A stretch of DNA of 64,000 bases from Serripes groenlandicus. Its lineage: Eukaryota; Mollusca; Bivalvia; Cardiida; Cardiidae. Position numbers and translations under genes: made by a program. Shown here piece by piece: positions 57,601-62,900 of this stretch (its first letter is position 1; each line of letters opens with the position of its first letter). The stretch spans positions 36,763,033-36,827,032 of the forward strand of contig JASEVX010000013.1 of assembly GCA_031761405.1 (NCBI GenBank). The letters are read 5' to 3'. The notes below the pieces were generated by a model. It did not search any database, was not told the origin of the DNA, and saw only the letters and a program-made list of their open reading frames with translations.

Positions 57601-58254
57601 CACCATAAACAATTACACTTAATCTTAATTAGTTTTTCTCCACAAATACCAATCATAAGTCCTTTTGCTTTCGTGCATTCTGGTCTGGATCTGCACCATC
57701 CCCTTATTAATCATACATACAACGTATGAGGATTAGCGTTCACATATTAACCCATTCCCTCATACAACAATTCTGCAACAGGCGACTTTGAACATATTTT
57801 GTCAAAAAATAGAATTCTCTATAATTTAATGGATAACCTATGACTAAAAGTGGAAAACATTGTGGCAAAAGGAGAAATTGCTCTTTTGGAAAACAAGCCG
57901 TCTGCTACAGGGGCGTCAGAAAGCATCTATGTGTGGGAAAAGGTTAAGAAGATGTGGTTGGTTTACCACGAGAGTGCCTAAATAATTGTGGATCTCAAAG
58001 ATTGTTAAATAGGTCATACGGTTGTTGGAAACTTCAGTATCTTATTCTTCCTTATTCAATTGTGCAGATACATCAAGCATATCGTGGCCTGGAAAGGCAG
58101 TTAAAAGGACGAAAAGGGTTCAGTATATTAGTGACACTTCTTCATCCTAAAAGTAGGGGAACCATCCGATTAAAAAGCAGGGACCCGTTCGATTCGCTAG
58201 CAATAGACCCGCATTATCTAGAACACCCATATGATGTGGAGATGTTCATCAAAG
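18486..58254 (+). CDS. GMC-family FAD oxidoreductase gene, exons 1-9 (3' end beyond window)
   Basis: Nine exons with matching splice phases encode about 479 residues of a glucose-methanol-choline oxidoreductase (choline/glucose dehydrogenase-like), a flavoenzyme that oxidises alcohols. The protein begins with a hydrophobic leader ([14 protein letters not shown]), so it is probably secreted or membrane-associated. Then come the dinucleotide-binding motif [19 protein letters not shown] across exons 1-2, [12 protein letters not shown] signature 1 ([18 protein letters not shown], exon 3), GMC signature 2 ([12 protein letters not shown], exon 6) and [15 protein letters not shown] (exon 7). The family is usually about 580-620 residues. 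The missing 120-140 residues should hold the catalytic HWE/GT...H and N-T-N blocks. No such exon was found before 64,000. No frame break is seen in any exon, so the gene looks functional. The exact substrate cannot be read. Confidence 0.93.
18655..19085. repeat. Duplicated MITE units with palindrome CTTAGCGCTAAG
   Basis: Two about 215-bp units share 'agcatatttcatatttttgt', 'gaatacgttgagataaat' and 'ttttggcatttttatcaggg'. The palindromic cttagcgctaagtaat motif marks the start of each. Relatives are at 31,365, 40,140 and 51,018. Confidence 0.75.
19086..19400. mobile_element. 315-bp MITE with TTAA target duplication
   Basis: The left end AGGTGATGAACTCCAGA and right end TCTGGAGTTCAGCACCT form about 17-bp inverted repeats with one mismatch. 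Each side is flanked by TTAA (19,082-19,085 and 19,401-19,404), the piggyBac-type target. The element is nested in the preceding MITE, whose sequence resumes at 19,405. Confidence 0.8.
19547..19857 (-). repeat. SINE family A, full length
   Basis: In reverse orientation the copy has a tRNA-like head (gctcagtcggtagcgacgcg and gagttcgaacctcag on the minus strand), a middle 'gacaaaagtcacagt' block, the ccagttgcttgg block and a TTGATTGATTGATTGATTA-type 3' tail complement. Length is about 310 bp. Confidence 0.85.
20100..20175. repeat. Hairpin MITE fragment (GAGAAATTGCTC family)
   Basis: 'agagaaattgctcgttttg' is followed by 'gagtaatttctacttttgtc', a near-inverted pair within 'gttgaaatcattgtgacac' context. 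The same core recurs at 25,270, 57,850, 58,705, 62,110 and 62,280. Confidence 0.6.
20395..21250 (+). repeat. 171-bp satellite array, about five units
   Basis: The block 'gacgacacaaaattgacatt' recurs at about 20,448, 20,618, 20,921 and 21,093, spacing 170-172 bp (one unit lacks it through an internal deletion). Other conserved blocks are 'attccaattaaactccttct' and 'ccaccaatgtgctaccagta'. Units end in gccagttaattgcttggaaa, which resembles SINE family A. Confidence 0.88.
21243..21330 (+). repeat. SINE family A 3' segment fused to the satellite
   Basis: Directly after the last satellite unit the sequence continues as 'gtactggtatgagaaagtca' and 'actaactgccgtggtataac', the normal 3' half of SINE A. 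The array therefore seems to have grown from within a SINE copy. Confidence 0.6.
21410..21545 (-). repeat. SINE family B, head portion
   Basis: 'gccattactaccattataaa', 'gacccggtcgcagttggaac' and 'ctctaccactacaccatcga' mark the tRNA-like head in reverse orientation. Confidence 0.75.
21546..25250. other. AT-rich intron sequence without gene
   Basis: No coding signal is seen. It holds two diverged copies of a 'aatcaagatatctgaa...agtaatacg.ttacaattt' block (about 23,300 and 23,570) and a direct duplication of catgtttcaatcataaagaa at 23,440-23,480. Confidence 0.55.
25281..25322. repeat. Hairpin (GGAGAAATTGCTC)
   Basis: Arms ggagaaattgctc (25,289-25,301) and gagcaatttcttcc (25,307-25,320) pair with one mismatch around a 5-nt loop. 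It belongs to the family also seen at 20,110 and 58,705. Confidence 0.7.
25889..26172 (+). repeat. SINE family A, full length
   Basis: A-box region tagctcagtcggtagcgaca, B-box region gtgagttctaacaacagctc (degraded), middle 'gacaaaagtcattgtgact', 'cagccagtttcttggaaag', and the tail ccccaataaatcaatcaaa. Confidence 0.85.
26205..26960 (+). repeat. Tandem repeat of about 145-165 bp, five decaying units
   Basis: Blocks 'gatgtattttggttga', 'gagaattggacat.gttgg' and 'ggtcacttacatggaaa' recur about five times. The short open frames here only follow the repeat. Confidence 0.75.
27000..28190. other. Intron sequence without gene
   Basis: I see no gene or clear repeat beyond a (TA)n-rich tract at 27,555-27,605 and a weak 'aaaggagtaattcc' hairpin relative at 27,950. 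Confidence 0.5.
28199..28445. mobile_element. Foldback MITE with GCCGTCCTGCAAGAAAACC ends
   Basis: The left end gccgtcctgcaagaaaacca and right end tttgctcgcaggacagctc are inverted copies. The interior has the palindrome 'cagcctgcgccgtccgcgca'. A second copy is at 62,648-62,900 and partial copies lie at 18,015 and 62,430. Confidence 0.75.
28450..29210 (+). repeat. Tandem repeat of about 140-150 bp, five units
   Basis: Blocks 'atgatatctaggctaagttt', 'aaaactaggtcac..agcca' and 'aaaatcttgttaa.actctg' recur near 28,480, 28,620, 28,755, 28,890 and 29,045. A diverged relative lies at 49,190-49,480. Confidence 0.8.
29211..30400. other. Intron sequence without gene
   Basis: No gene or structured repeat is recognised. 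The sequence is AT-rich with scattered T-runs. Confidence 0.5.
30400..30556 (+). repeat. SINE family A with internal deletion
   Basis: The head 'ccccggtaactcagtcggca' and 'caatccaggggttgtgagtt' is joined directly to the 3' half 'gccaggaaacgcatgagtag' and 'gaccccaatcaatcaa'. About 120 bp of the middle, including part of the B box, is missing. Confidence 0.8.
31055..31215 (+). repeat. SINE family B, 3' portion
   Basis: 'taatggctgcccttctgagc', 'gctggtgtcaggataaatgg' and 'cgggaaacgctgtgatataa' match the body of family B in forward orientation. Confidence 0.75.
31365..31525. repeat. MITE fragment with CTTAGTGCTAAG
   Basis: 'cttacttagtgctaagtaaa' followed by 'atatttcatcatatttgttt' and 'aataaaaatgcctaattatt' matches the units at 18,655 and 51,018. 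Confidence 0.65.
32257..35675 (-). pseudogene. LINE ORF2: APE endonuclease, reverse transcriptase, CCHC C-terminus
   Basis: The enzyme nicks target DNA and primes reverse transcription there. The start lies near 35,675 ([20 protein letters not shown]). The endonuclease shows YLQETHF and INIYANNN, then IIGGDMNDT. The reverse transcriptase has [51 protein letters not shown], then across a frame change the [13 protein letters not shown] block and the catalytic-type box [10 protein letters not shown] thumb/connection region ([32 protein letters not shown]) leads to the C-terminal motif [17 protein letters not shown], a C-x2-C-x7-H-x4-C finger typical of the Tx1/L1 group. There are several stops and frameshifts (about 35,530, 34,140, 33,830 and 33,200). 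Length is about 1,140 codons. Confidence 0.9.
35820..36550. repeat. About 350-bp tandem duplication inside the LINE
   Basis: The block 'catgaaatcactg.gataaa', 'ccacagttat.attgttcc.attga' and 'aaacaccacc' occurs at about 35,940-36,070 and again at 36,290-36,430. A third partial unit runs to 36,545. The period is about 345-360 bp, and the array lies between ORF1 and ORF2. Confidence 0.75.
36714..38010 (-). pseudogene. LINE ORF1: RNA-binding (RRM-like/CCHC) protein
   Basis: ORF1 proteins coat LINE RNA. A start at about 38,010 ([17 protein letters not shown]) precedes, after stops, the conserved block [20 protein letters not shown] and [20 protein letters not shown], followed by [20 protein letters not shown], an RRM-like arrangement. 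[20 protein letters not shown] (about 37,380) is a degraded zinc-knuckle region. The C-terminal part contains a Lys-rich stretch and [19 protein letters not shown] (36,880). At least four stops or frame changes are present. Confidence 0.7.
38011..40110. other. Intron sequence without recognised gene
   Basis: A roughly 97-bp unit ('taatttgtcataa.tcattg' ... 'aaactgttcaatttgatatg') is tandemly duplicated at 38,968-39,150. Open segments at 39,296-39,514 and 39,627-39,866 are basic or hydrophobic but match nothing I know, and I do not call them genes. The palindrome cttagcactaag of the MITE family lies at 40,149. Confidence 0.5.
40580..40715 (-). repeat. SINE family A 3' fragment
   Basis: 'gtcatatcacgatccgccag' and 'agcttccaagacaactggct' match the 3' half of SINE A in reverse. 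Confidence 0.6.
40720..42424 (+). repeat. 28-bp minisatellite, about 60 units
   Basis: The consensus block 'tgttcattttaccatcagtt' with cacaaaca between blocks repeats with a 28-bp period. It is homogeneous at 41,200-42,180 and decays leftward into 'tttactgtcagttgacaact' variants. Because 28 is not a multiple of 3, all three frames are used in turn and long open frames arise (e.g. 41,511-41,888). These are repeat artefacts. Confidence 0.93.
42425..42785 (+). repeat. 27-bp minisatellite directly before GMC exon 2
   Basis: The block gagcaatttccctgttttac followed by cgtctat repeats about 13 times with a 27-bp period. It shares the tttacc.tc core with the adjoining 28-bp array. The period is a multiple of 3, so from 42,474 the array is open as a nine-residue repeat (MSNFPVLPS) and stays in frame with exon 2. 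Confidence 0.93.
42826..43034 (+). CDS. GMC gene exon 2
   Basis: The acceptor tttttctaccag ends at 42,825. The exon begins with two bases completing Val and reads [39 protein letters not shown], then [20 protein letters not shown]. Donor GTATGT is at 43,035 (phase 0). It contains the FAD ADP-binding motif. Confidence 0.93.
43110..43400. repeat. MITE-like inverted-repeat element (AATAGTCTCT family)
   Basis: 'gtgttactataaatagtatc' (43,218) and 'ggctatttatagtaacacgg' (43,295) are inverted relative to each other. Related inverted ends with 'caaatagtctctctac' occur at 47,850-48,160 in another intron of the same gene. Confidence 0.6.
43401..44236. other. Intron 2 sequence without gene
   Basis: No exon or structured repeat is recognised. 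Confidence 0.5.
44237..44420 (+). repeat. SINE family C (tRNA-like head)
   Basis: The head 'agtggtgcagtggtagagcg' and 'tcggcctctcgtacc' has A-box character, followed by a B-box-like 'ctggatttaaacccc'. The body holds 'tgtttacacacacacgcgga' and 'gtatccgggaagcagacatc'. A relative lies at 2,075-2,150. Confidence 0.6.
44600..44870 (-). repeat. SINE family B, diverged
   Basis: 'gccgctttcaatcattggtc', 'gttatatcacggcgtcccat' and 'aatcagtcagtcattacgct' mark the body, and 'ggtattcccaggcggtcaca' a degraded head. Confidence 0.75.
45095..45190 (-). repeat. SINE family B, 3' fragment
   Basis: 'gttttcaacatttgttcagt' and 'tatatcacggcgtttccttg' match the family-B 3' end. The rest of the copy is absent. Confidence 0.65.
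45825..46075 (-). repeat. SINE family B, full length
   Basis: The best copy in the window: 3' end gccgctttcaacaatgtttc, 'tatatcacggcgtgttcttg', 'cctgacaccagccagtcagt', 'gtaatgctaactccgcaacc', then the tRNA-like head 'gacccggccggggattgaac' and 'caaccactacaccaccgagg'. Reverse orientation, about 245 bp. Confidence 0.85.
46344..46533 (+). CDS. GMC gene exon 3
   Basis: The acceptor ends at 46,343 (ttcatctag). The exon reads [20 protein letters not shown], the GMC signature 1, then [20 protein letters not shown] and [20 protein letters not shown]. Donor GTAAGA is at 46,534 (phase 1). The open frame beyond the donor is intronic. Confidence 0.93.
46534..47155. other. Intron 3, first part
   Basis: A 60-bp SINE B scrap ('gcagttttcaacattatttc') lies at 46,575-46,610. 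Nothing else is recognised. Confidence 0.5.
47158..47515. repeat. 21-bp minisatellite upstream of GMC exon 4
   Basis: The unit attgatagatcccagtattt plus c repeats about 16 times with variants gtaaatc and tatatccc. The 21-bp period leaves frames open on both strands (seven-residue repeats SLIDPSI and MKYWDLS). It ends 98 bp before exon 4. Confidence 0.92.
47613..47741 (+). CDS. GMC gene exon 4
   Basis: The acceptor tttattttcag ends at 47,612. The exon reads [43 protein letters not shown]. Donor GTTTGT is at 47,742 (phase 1). Confidence 0.92.
47850..48160. repeat. MITE-like element with AATAGTCTCT ends
   Basis: Three direct copies of the 17-mer 'tagtctctctacaaa' type lie at 47,865-47,908. 'agagactatttatagtaaca' at 48,010 and 'gatt/tatagtatatgaaccatat' blocks at 47,985 and 48,090 are inverted or repeated counterparts. 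Same family as 43,110-43,400. Confidence 0.6.
48239..48410 (+). repeat. SINE family A, 5' half
   Basis: 'ccccggtagctcagtcggta', 'gcgacgcgggttgtcattca' and 'ttagaaccccagctcggcca' form a well-kept tRNA-like head. The copy stops in the middle region. Confidence 0.8.
48440..48719 (+). repeat. SINE family A, full length, abutting exon 5
   Basis: 'taagccccggtagcgagcga' (A box partly deleted), 'gtgagttcgaaccccacatc', 'tttgacaaaagtcaatgcga', 'cagccagttgcttggaaaga' and the tail 'aaccccaatcaattag'. It ends 16 bp before the exon-5 start. Confidence 0.88.
48736..48857 (+). CDS. GMC gene exon 5
   Basis: The acceptor catttcag ends at 48,735. With the phase-1 base from exon 4 it reads [41 protein letters not shown]. 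This is the conserved GMC block that ends before the ILF strand of exon 6. Donor GTAACT is at 48,858 (phase 0). Confidence 0.9.
48906..48980. repeat. Near-perfect 35-bp hairpin in intron 5
   Basis: Arms 48,906-48,940 and 48,946-48,980 pair with only two mismatches around the 5-nt loop gttct. Inner bases are 'gtcattgctc' and 'gagcaatggc', related to the other GAGAAATTGCTC hairpins. Recent origin is likely because the arms are hardly diverged. Confidence 0.85.
49190..50450. other. Intron 5 sequence without gene
   Basis: 49,190-49,480 holds diverged units of the 28,450-29,210 repeat ('cagaatgtgtcttggtgatt'). The rest shows nothing recognisable. Confidence 0.5.
50455..50700 (-). repeat. SINE family B, full length
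   Basis: 'accgctttcaacatttgttc', 'tatatcacggtgtttcctgg', 'gctagccccgcaaccctgag', 'gacccggtcggggatcgaac' and 'ctacaactacaccacaac' in reverse order of transcription. Confidence 0.85.
50718..50912. mobile_element. MITE with CAGTCAAACTTGTGTTAGG ends
   Basis: The left end cagtcaaacttgtgttaggg and right end cctaagacaagtgtgactg form imperfect terminal inverted repeats. The interior has 'gtattaagcagcctctt' and 'gtataaggcaaccacctgtg'. A fragment of the same family is at 57,236-57,370. Confidence 0.65.
51018..51262. mobile_element. MITE with TTACTTAGCGCTAAG termini
   Basis: The left end 'tccaactccaccaactttac' and right end 'gttaaggttggtggaattcg' are inverted copies. The palindrome acttagcgct appears at both ends (51,044 and 51,228). 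Same family as 18,655-19,085 and 31,365. Confidence 0.75.
51355..51530 (+). repeat. SINE family B, 3' portion
   Basis: 'aaaaatggtagtaatgactt', 'ggctggtgtcaggatacatg' and a tail of 'aaacaaacaaataaataaac'. It ends 20 bp before exon 6, so its A-rich tail merges into the splice-acceptor region. Confidence 0.75.
51551..51718 (+). CDS. GMC gene exon 6
   Basis: The acceptor attttaacag ends at 51,550. The exon reads [56 protein letters not shown]. It contains the GMC signature 2 ([12 protein letters not shown]). Donor GTAAGT is at 51,719 (phase 0). Confidence 0.94.
51719..53373. other. Intron 6 without further genes
   Basis: Two 3'-tail-like microsatellites occur, 'gacacttgaaacttgaaacc' at 51,806 and 'tgtatcttgtatcttgtatt' at 53,202, which look like 3' ends of truncated retroelements. 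Nothing else is recognised. Confidence 0.45.
53374..53524 (+). CDS. GMC gene exon 7
   Basis: The acceptor tttaattatag ends at 53,373. The exon reads [50 protein letters not shown] plus one base. The LPVG.NLQDH motif is a conserved GMC block. Donor GTAAGC is at 53,525. Confidence 0.93.
54115..54152. repeat. G/C homopolymer tract
   Basis: 'gaccgggggaggggcac' is followed by a run of about 20 C and 'ctcc'. It is prone to slippage and assembly error. Confidence 0.8.
54300..54930 (+). pseudogene. hAT-family transposase remnant (C-terminal part)
   Basis: Across several frames the region shows [20 protein letters not shown] followed by [14 protein letters not shown] (54,433-54,530), a conserved block before the dimerisation domain of hAT transposases of the zf-MYM/P52rIPK-like type. 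Near 54,880 it shows [20 protein letters not shown], resembling the end of the hAT dimerisation (C-terminal) domain. Stops and frame changes are numerous and no terminal repeats were found. It lies in intron 7 of the GMC gene, same strand. Confidence 0.65.
55085..55335 (+). promoter_or_regulatory. GC-rich segment with TATAAAAG, possible solo LTR or promoter
   Basis: A GC-rich block (55,110-55,260) very unlike its surroundings ends in 'cgcaggttataaaagccggc' (TATAAAAG at about 55,258), followed about 25-30 bp later by 'cattcatcagattatcc'. This looks like a core promoter, and such layouts occur in retroelement LTRs. No LTR ends or target duplication were identified. Confidence 0.35.
55336..55967. 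other. Intron 7, right part
   Basis: No gene or recognisable repeat is visible. Confidence 0.5.
55968..56134 (+). CDS. GMC gene exon 8
   Basis: The acceptor aaattatag ends at 55,967. Joined to the phase-1 base it reads [56 protein letters not shown]. The PDIQFH block is usual for the family. Donor GTAGGT is at 56,135 (phase 0). Confidence 0.9.
56212..56395 (-). repeat. SINE family B, body
   Basis: 'agccgcgttcaccaattgtt', 'gttatgtcacggcgtttcct', 'ctgacaccagccagtcagtc' and 'agggcagccattacttccat'. The tRNA-like head is missing. Confidence 0.8.
56752..56784. repeat. Perfect 12-bp hairpin ACCAGGGACGTA
   Basis: The arms accagggacgta (56,752-56,763) and tacgtccctggt (56,773-56,784) are exact inverted copies with a 9-nt loop. 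Function unknown. It may mark an element end. Confidence 0.7.
57060..57515. repeat. SINE B fragments around a MITE fragment
   Basis: 'tctgacaccagcgtctcggt' (57,170, reverse) and 'gctggtgtcaggataaatgg' (57,436, forward) are SINE B pieces in opposite orientation. Between them 57,236-57,370 resembles the CAGTCAAACTTGTG MITE at 50,718. The open frame at 57,246-57,500 is therefore not a gene. Confidence 0.6.
58068..58254 (+). CDS. GMC gene exon 9
   Basis: The acceptor caattgtgcag ends at 58,067. The exon reads [62 protein letters not shown]. The [12 protein letters not shown] and DP.AIDP.YL motifs are conserved in GMC C-terminal domains. Donor GTGGGT is at 58,255 (phase 1). The next exon was not found in the window. 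Confidence 0.93.
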
Positions 58255-58435
58255 GTGGGTTAGTCTTAATCGCTTACTTTCTCCGCCCCCTCCCTGAGAT
58301 AATTGACAACTGGTTACTTTTGAAATTTTTGGTAACTGTTTACTGTCTACTGTTTCCACAATGTTTTCATTTGAGTACAAATTTCATAATTTCAAGAGGT
58401 TACAACATTTTCTTCAAATGATGTGGTTAATATAT

Positions 58436-58655
58436 TTCTATGACACTGTTCTCCTTTCCATTTAATGTCTTTTTATATTCTAATTACATTTTTAGGGAGG
58501 GGTGGTTGCCAACAACCACTACTTACCTAAAATACATATAGTTATGGCATTGTTCTCTTTTCCATTTAATGTCTTTTTATATTCTAATTAAATATTGAGG
58601 GAGGAGGTGGTTGCCATCAACCACTACTTACCTAAAGTACATATATTTAACCCTT
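58436..58655. repeat. About 110-bp tandem duplication
   Basis: Two copies of 'tccatttaatgtctttttat' ... 'ggtggttgccaacaaccact' ... 'acttacctaaaatacatata' lie head to tail (58,456 and 58,562). Each contains the small inverted repeat ggttgcc.acaacc. Confidence 0.8.
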
Positions 58656-58699
58656 TGCAATATATTATATGCTCTTTCTGACGCCTCTGAAACAGACGA

Positions 58700-58790
58700 C
58701 GTTTGACATCATTGTGGCGAGAGGAAAAATTGCTAAAGATGAGCGATTTCTCCATTTGCCACAATGATTTCAACTCTATTAAATAATCAT
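58700..58790. repeat. Hairpin MITE of the AAATTGCTC family
   Basis: 'catcattgtggcgagaggaa' and 'catttgccacaatgatttca' are inverted ends. The inner arms 'aaaaattgct' and 'gagcgatttctcc' pair imperfectly. Confidence 0.7.
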
Positions 58791-60099
58791 ATTATCATTT
58801 ATGAAATTTACTTAGTAGACTTGGCTGCTTATTTTACAGACATGTAACTGTTTTATCGGTGATTGTATTTTTCTATTTAATTGTCTAGACTCTTATGATA
58901 TGTTATAGAGGTTTATTCCCGATTGTCCCACATTTTGATTTTTGGGATAAAAATTGATGTAGGACAATCAGGAAAAAATACAGGTAAGGTGTCAGCTAAT
59001 CTCTGCCCGGGGCGAAGATATCACTACAGTTCGGTTCATTTAAAAGTCCACTATTTAATTCAATTTTATCAATATGTAATAAGTAACAACTCATAATACA
59101 TTTCAACTTGTTTATTACGAGATGTACATGTCCCAAAAGCCGGCTCTCTCATAAGTACATTTCCCAGACACACGACCACCAATATGGCTACTCCTCATAT
59201 GATCTCAATCCTATGTATACTAACTCCCCAACTGCCTTAGGGAAGTTAGCCCATCAACTATTGGTCAGACGTCCAACTCCATGCACAGGTTAATTACGCC
59301 TGTCAAAATGTACAGTGCAGTAACCGTGTCACAGAGAAAGCTAGCTGATTACATCTTTACAAATACTATCTAGGTTAGGTTCGTCTTCTTTATAACAACA
59401 GTATGTAACGAATTCTCAGTAATGATGTTTCTTTGTTTCTGTTTGGTCCTCCTTTATATAAAATAGGAATAAACATAATTTCAAGCTAATTTAGTAAATA
59501 ATATTTGTATTCAAATTTAGTAATTGTCTATTGTATATTATATATGGCTGACTTTCAAATAAAAAATACCCTATTCAGTTGAACTCCTCATTTTCGGTCA
59601 TGTTAATACATTTTTGAATTATCATGTTTAAGCTATGATCAGTTCGTATGTAGGAATATGGAACAAACACTGAAGACTAAGATGAGATAGCAATCTAATC
59701 ACTGTTTCGACTTGTCTTCATTCTCGAAATTTTAGTTTTGATTGGTTTGCCATCTGGTGTACAGTGAATTCGAAAAACCACCCGCTTGCAATATTGAGAG
59801 AAAAGAGTTCCAACGAGTGAAACACACTCTGAACTATGATTGACCTCAAAGTTAGTGTTATTAGTTAACGTCGACCGTTCTGTGATTACACTAGCCTACA
59901 ACAGTTAACTTAGAATACATATGGTCAATAATTCACTATTGGAATTCTTGGTGTCAACACTCTATTCTGTATGTAGTATCAATTAAGTACAGATTTAGAA
60001 AAAGAATTAAGACATTTATTTACACATCCTTTTGTAAAACAAGAATGAACTTAAAATGTATTGGCACCGAGAAAAAAAGCCTTAAAACATCATATTTAA
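58791..60099. other. Non-coding, no signal
   Basis: I see no exon of the GMC gene and no clear repeat. Confidence 0.5.
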
Positions 60100-62040
60100 G
60101 GTTTTAGTGTGACAAAAAGTGTGACATTTTGTACATGCACTTTAATGTGTATGTATAACAGCTTTATTTTACCTCGTTTTAGTGTGTAGTTGATTCAAAA
60201 CGTATATCTAATAATCAAATTTTCCTAAAAAATCAATCCAGTGTATTTGTCTGCAACAATTTTTGTACAAAACAAAAGAATGAAAATTGATTTGTGCATG
60301 TAACATTTGGTGTCAAACATTGTTACATGCATACAATTATCAAACAAACATAAATGTTGCCTTATATTATGTTTTCTTTACCCAGTTGATGAAAAAAGCC
60401 ACACTTTCTTCAAATCTACGTGTGACTTATGATAGGAAGGCCCAGCATAATGTCTTGAATTTTGGTGTCAAATAAATATTACAAATTTTGATCAAATACT
60501 TCAATAATGGAATGCTTTCAGTTGTTTTAATTTAATAAAATTTACAAATTATTGGATGATTTAAACATCTGTAATAATATGAATTCATATTATAATGTAT
60601 GACAAAAAATAAACTGACCTCAAAATGTGTATATAACGTTTTCAAGATGTTACCTAAACTATACTTTTTTAAAACTTCAATTATTTGCTTCTCTTTAGAC
60701 AAGTATCTCCAATCACTGGCTATGCTTTTTAATAGAACATTTATAAATAAAAAAAAATAAAAAATAAATCCCAATCAGAAACAACAACCTTTGATGTGTG
60801 TGTGCCTCTCACCTCTGATCTATGTGAGAAAGTAGTCAGTGGCTTCGAAAGAATGTTGTGTAAGTACTGGTGTGGGAAAGCCAGGAAAACATGGGTAGGT
60901 GCACTGACCGCCGTGATATGACCAAAGCTGTTGAAAGCGGCGTTCAACTCCAAACAAACAAACAAAACAAATTGATGTGTGTGTGTAACTGTTTAATTTG
61001 ACACAAACGTGTCCATGCTACATGCATCAAGCGTAGCAATATCTTCTCTACAGTAGCTGACAGGGTAAACTATTTAATTTAAGAATATTCTACTCCTGAC
61101 AATTAATCCCCGAACCACAAAACAACATATTAAATTTCAAATCTAAATAAATAAAATTACTTTTCAAATTTGTATGTAATATTGACAACAATTCTGTCAA
61201 TGTTACATGCAACAATAAATATAACAGTATAATATTAATATGTTCATAATTTAGAGATGTTTGAGGTTATTTGATATATTGCATCACATGCTTTTGCTAC
61301 AAGTAAAAAAAAATAACAAATAATATTGTATATAACAGAAATAAATGAGATTTCTAAATGTATGTAACTATTTCAGTTGAGACGAAAGAGTTAATGTTAC
61401 ATACTTCAAATATCTGGCAAACAAACATACACAATAGTAAATACAACCTGAATCCGAAGACCTGGTCCCAACTTCTAACATATAATCCACAAACCAAAGA
61501 AGATTTTATATGTTTAATGGATATAAATGACATTTTAATCTATGACTATCAACGTGTCAATGTTACATGCATCGAATGGACCTTAATTTTAATTTTTAGG
61601 ATGTTTACTTATAAAATTCATTCACAAAAAACACACTGACCCCAACAGCCATGAATAGGCTAAGACAGAAGCAAGATATATTATTTGAAACAAACATAAG
61701 TCTGCACAAACTTTACAAGTGTAACATTGACACCAACCATATATTTTTGCTATTTTTTCCTGTTAAACGACAAGAAAGTATTTCTCATCCAAACTCCAAC
61801 ACCATTTCACACCATTGCAAAAATTAGATCCTCTTTCAATTATATGAGATATGAACAATTGAAATAATCTTGGTGTCAATGTTACATACTCCATATATCA
61901 ATTAATATGACATTAAAGAAGACAAGAAGACATATTTTAAAAAAAAGTCTCTTTGTTTTAGATGTCTTGCTAGAAGAACTTTATAAAATGAATAAAGGTG
62001 ATCTATTTTTTTGTTTCAATGTCACACTTTGTGTTGCATT
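60100..62040. repeat. Decaying array with TGTCAATGTTACATGCA core
   Basis: The core or close variants occur near 60,125, 60,310, 61,005, 61,190, 61,391, 61,553, 61,718 (inverted), 61,875 and 62,015. From 61,005 on the spacing is 143-200 bp. Between cores the sequence is AT-rich and hardly alignable. Confidence 0.6.
60800..60965 (+). repeat. SINE family A, 3' half
   Basis: 'agtcagtggcttcgaaagaa', 'gtgtgggaaagccaggaaaa', 'ctgaccgccgtgatatgacc' and a tail of 'caaacaaacaaacaaaac'. It interrupts the 60.1-62.0 kb array. Confidence 0.75.
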
Positions 62041-62109
62041 AGTGAATTTTTGCCCATATGGAGAAATATGCAAATCACTGTAAATAAAATTCTAGTTATT
62101 CTAAGGAGT

Positions 62110-62345
62110 TGAAACCATTGTGGCTAAAGTATAAATTGACTACGATAAGCAACTTCTCCTTTTTTCACGATTTTTTCGAATGTCGTCTGCCGCACATGCG
62201 CCTGTAAGCGAAAAAAGGTTACATCCTTTCTATGAAAACGGAACCCTTTCCGTGATACTATAACAGTCGAATATTGAAAATATTGTTGACAATGGAGCTT
62301 TTGCTGACAATGAGCAATTCCTCCCTTTCACACAATGCTTTCAAA
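62110..62345. repeat. Two hairpin MITE relatives
   Basis: 'gttgaaaccattgtggctaa' (62,110) with 'agcaacttctcctttttt', and 'atgagcaattcctccctttc' (62,310) with 'cacaatgctttc', are diverged members of the AAATTGCTC family. Confidence 0.55.
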
Positions 62346-62517
62346 CACGTTTCAGATGAATTATTTTCATATTTAAACGTTTTACTACGGACATTCTTTT
62401 ACTCTTTCTCCCTTCCGGACACATTTTGAATAACGGACTGCACAGGCTGATCTGGGTCGATACATAACGCAGAGGCCATATGTTGGTTTTCTCGCGGGAC
62501 GGCTCATATACTCTAAT

Positions 62518-62640
62518 GACCATTGATGGGAGACGAATGAAGCTATTCATGACTTTTGTCAATCATGGGTAATAACAACTGGTACAGCATAGGTTCGAAC
62601 TCTCGACCTTGAGTGAAAGATGTCGCTACTACAAAGAACT
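62518..62640 (-). repeat. Degraded SINE family A
   Basis: 'catgacttttgtcaatcatg' and 'aggttcgaactctcgacctt' followed by 'gatgtcgctactac' resemble the middle and B-box/A-box parts in reverse. Confidence 0.45.
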
Positions 62641-62647
62641 ATGCAAA

Positions 62648-62900
62648 TGAGCCGTTTCACGAGAAAACCAACATTATGGACTCTGCGAAATGTATCGAAC
62701 CAGATAAGCCTGCGCAATCCGCACCGACATATTCCGTCTCAGGGGGATAGAGGTATAGAGTAATGATTCCTTAAACAGAAAATCCACAGGAGACGAAAAG
62801 AGTCTGTACTGGTTAGCCTGCACTGCATGCCTAGCCTAATTGGGTTGATACTTTACGCCAAGTCCACACTGTTGGTTTTCTCGCTGAACGGCTCAAATGT
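62648..62900. mobile_element. Foldback MITE, second copy
   Basis: The left end gagccgtttcacgagaaaac and right end gttttctcgctgaacggctc are inverted copies. The interior 'gataagcctgcgcaatccgc' and 'atgattccttaaacagaaaa' match the copy at 28,199-28,445. Confidence 0.8.
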
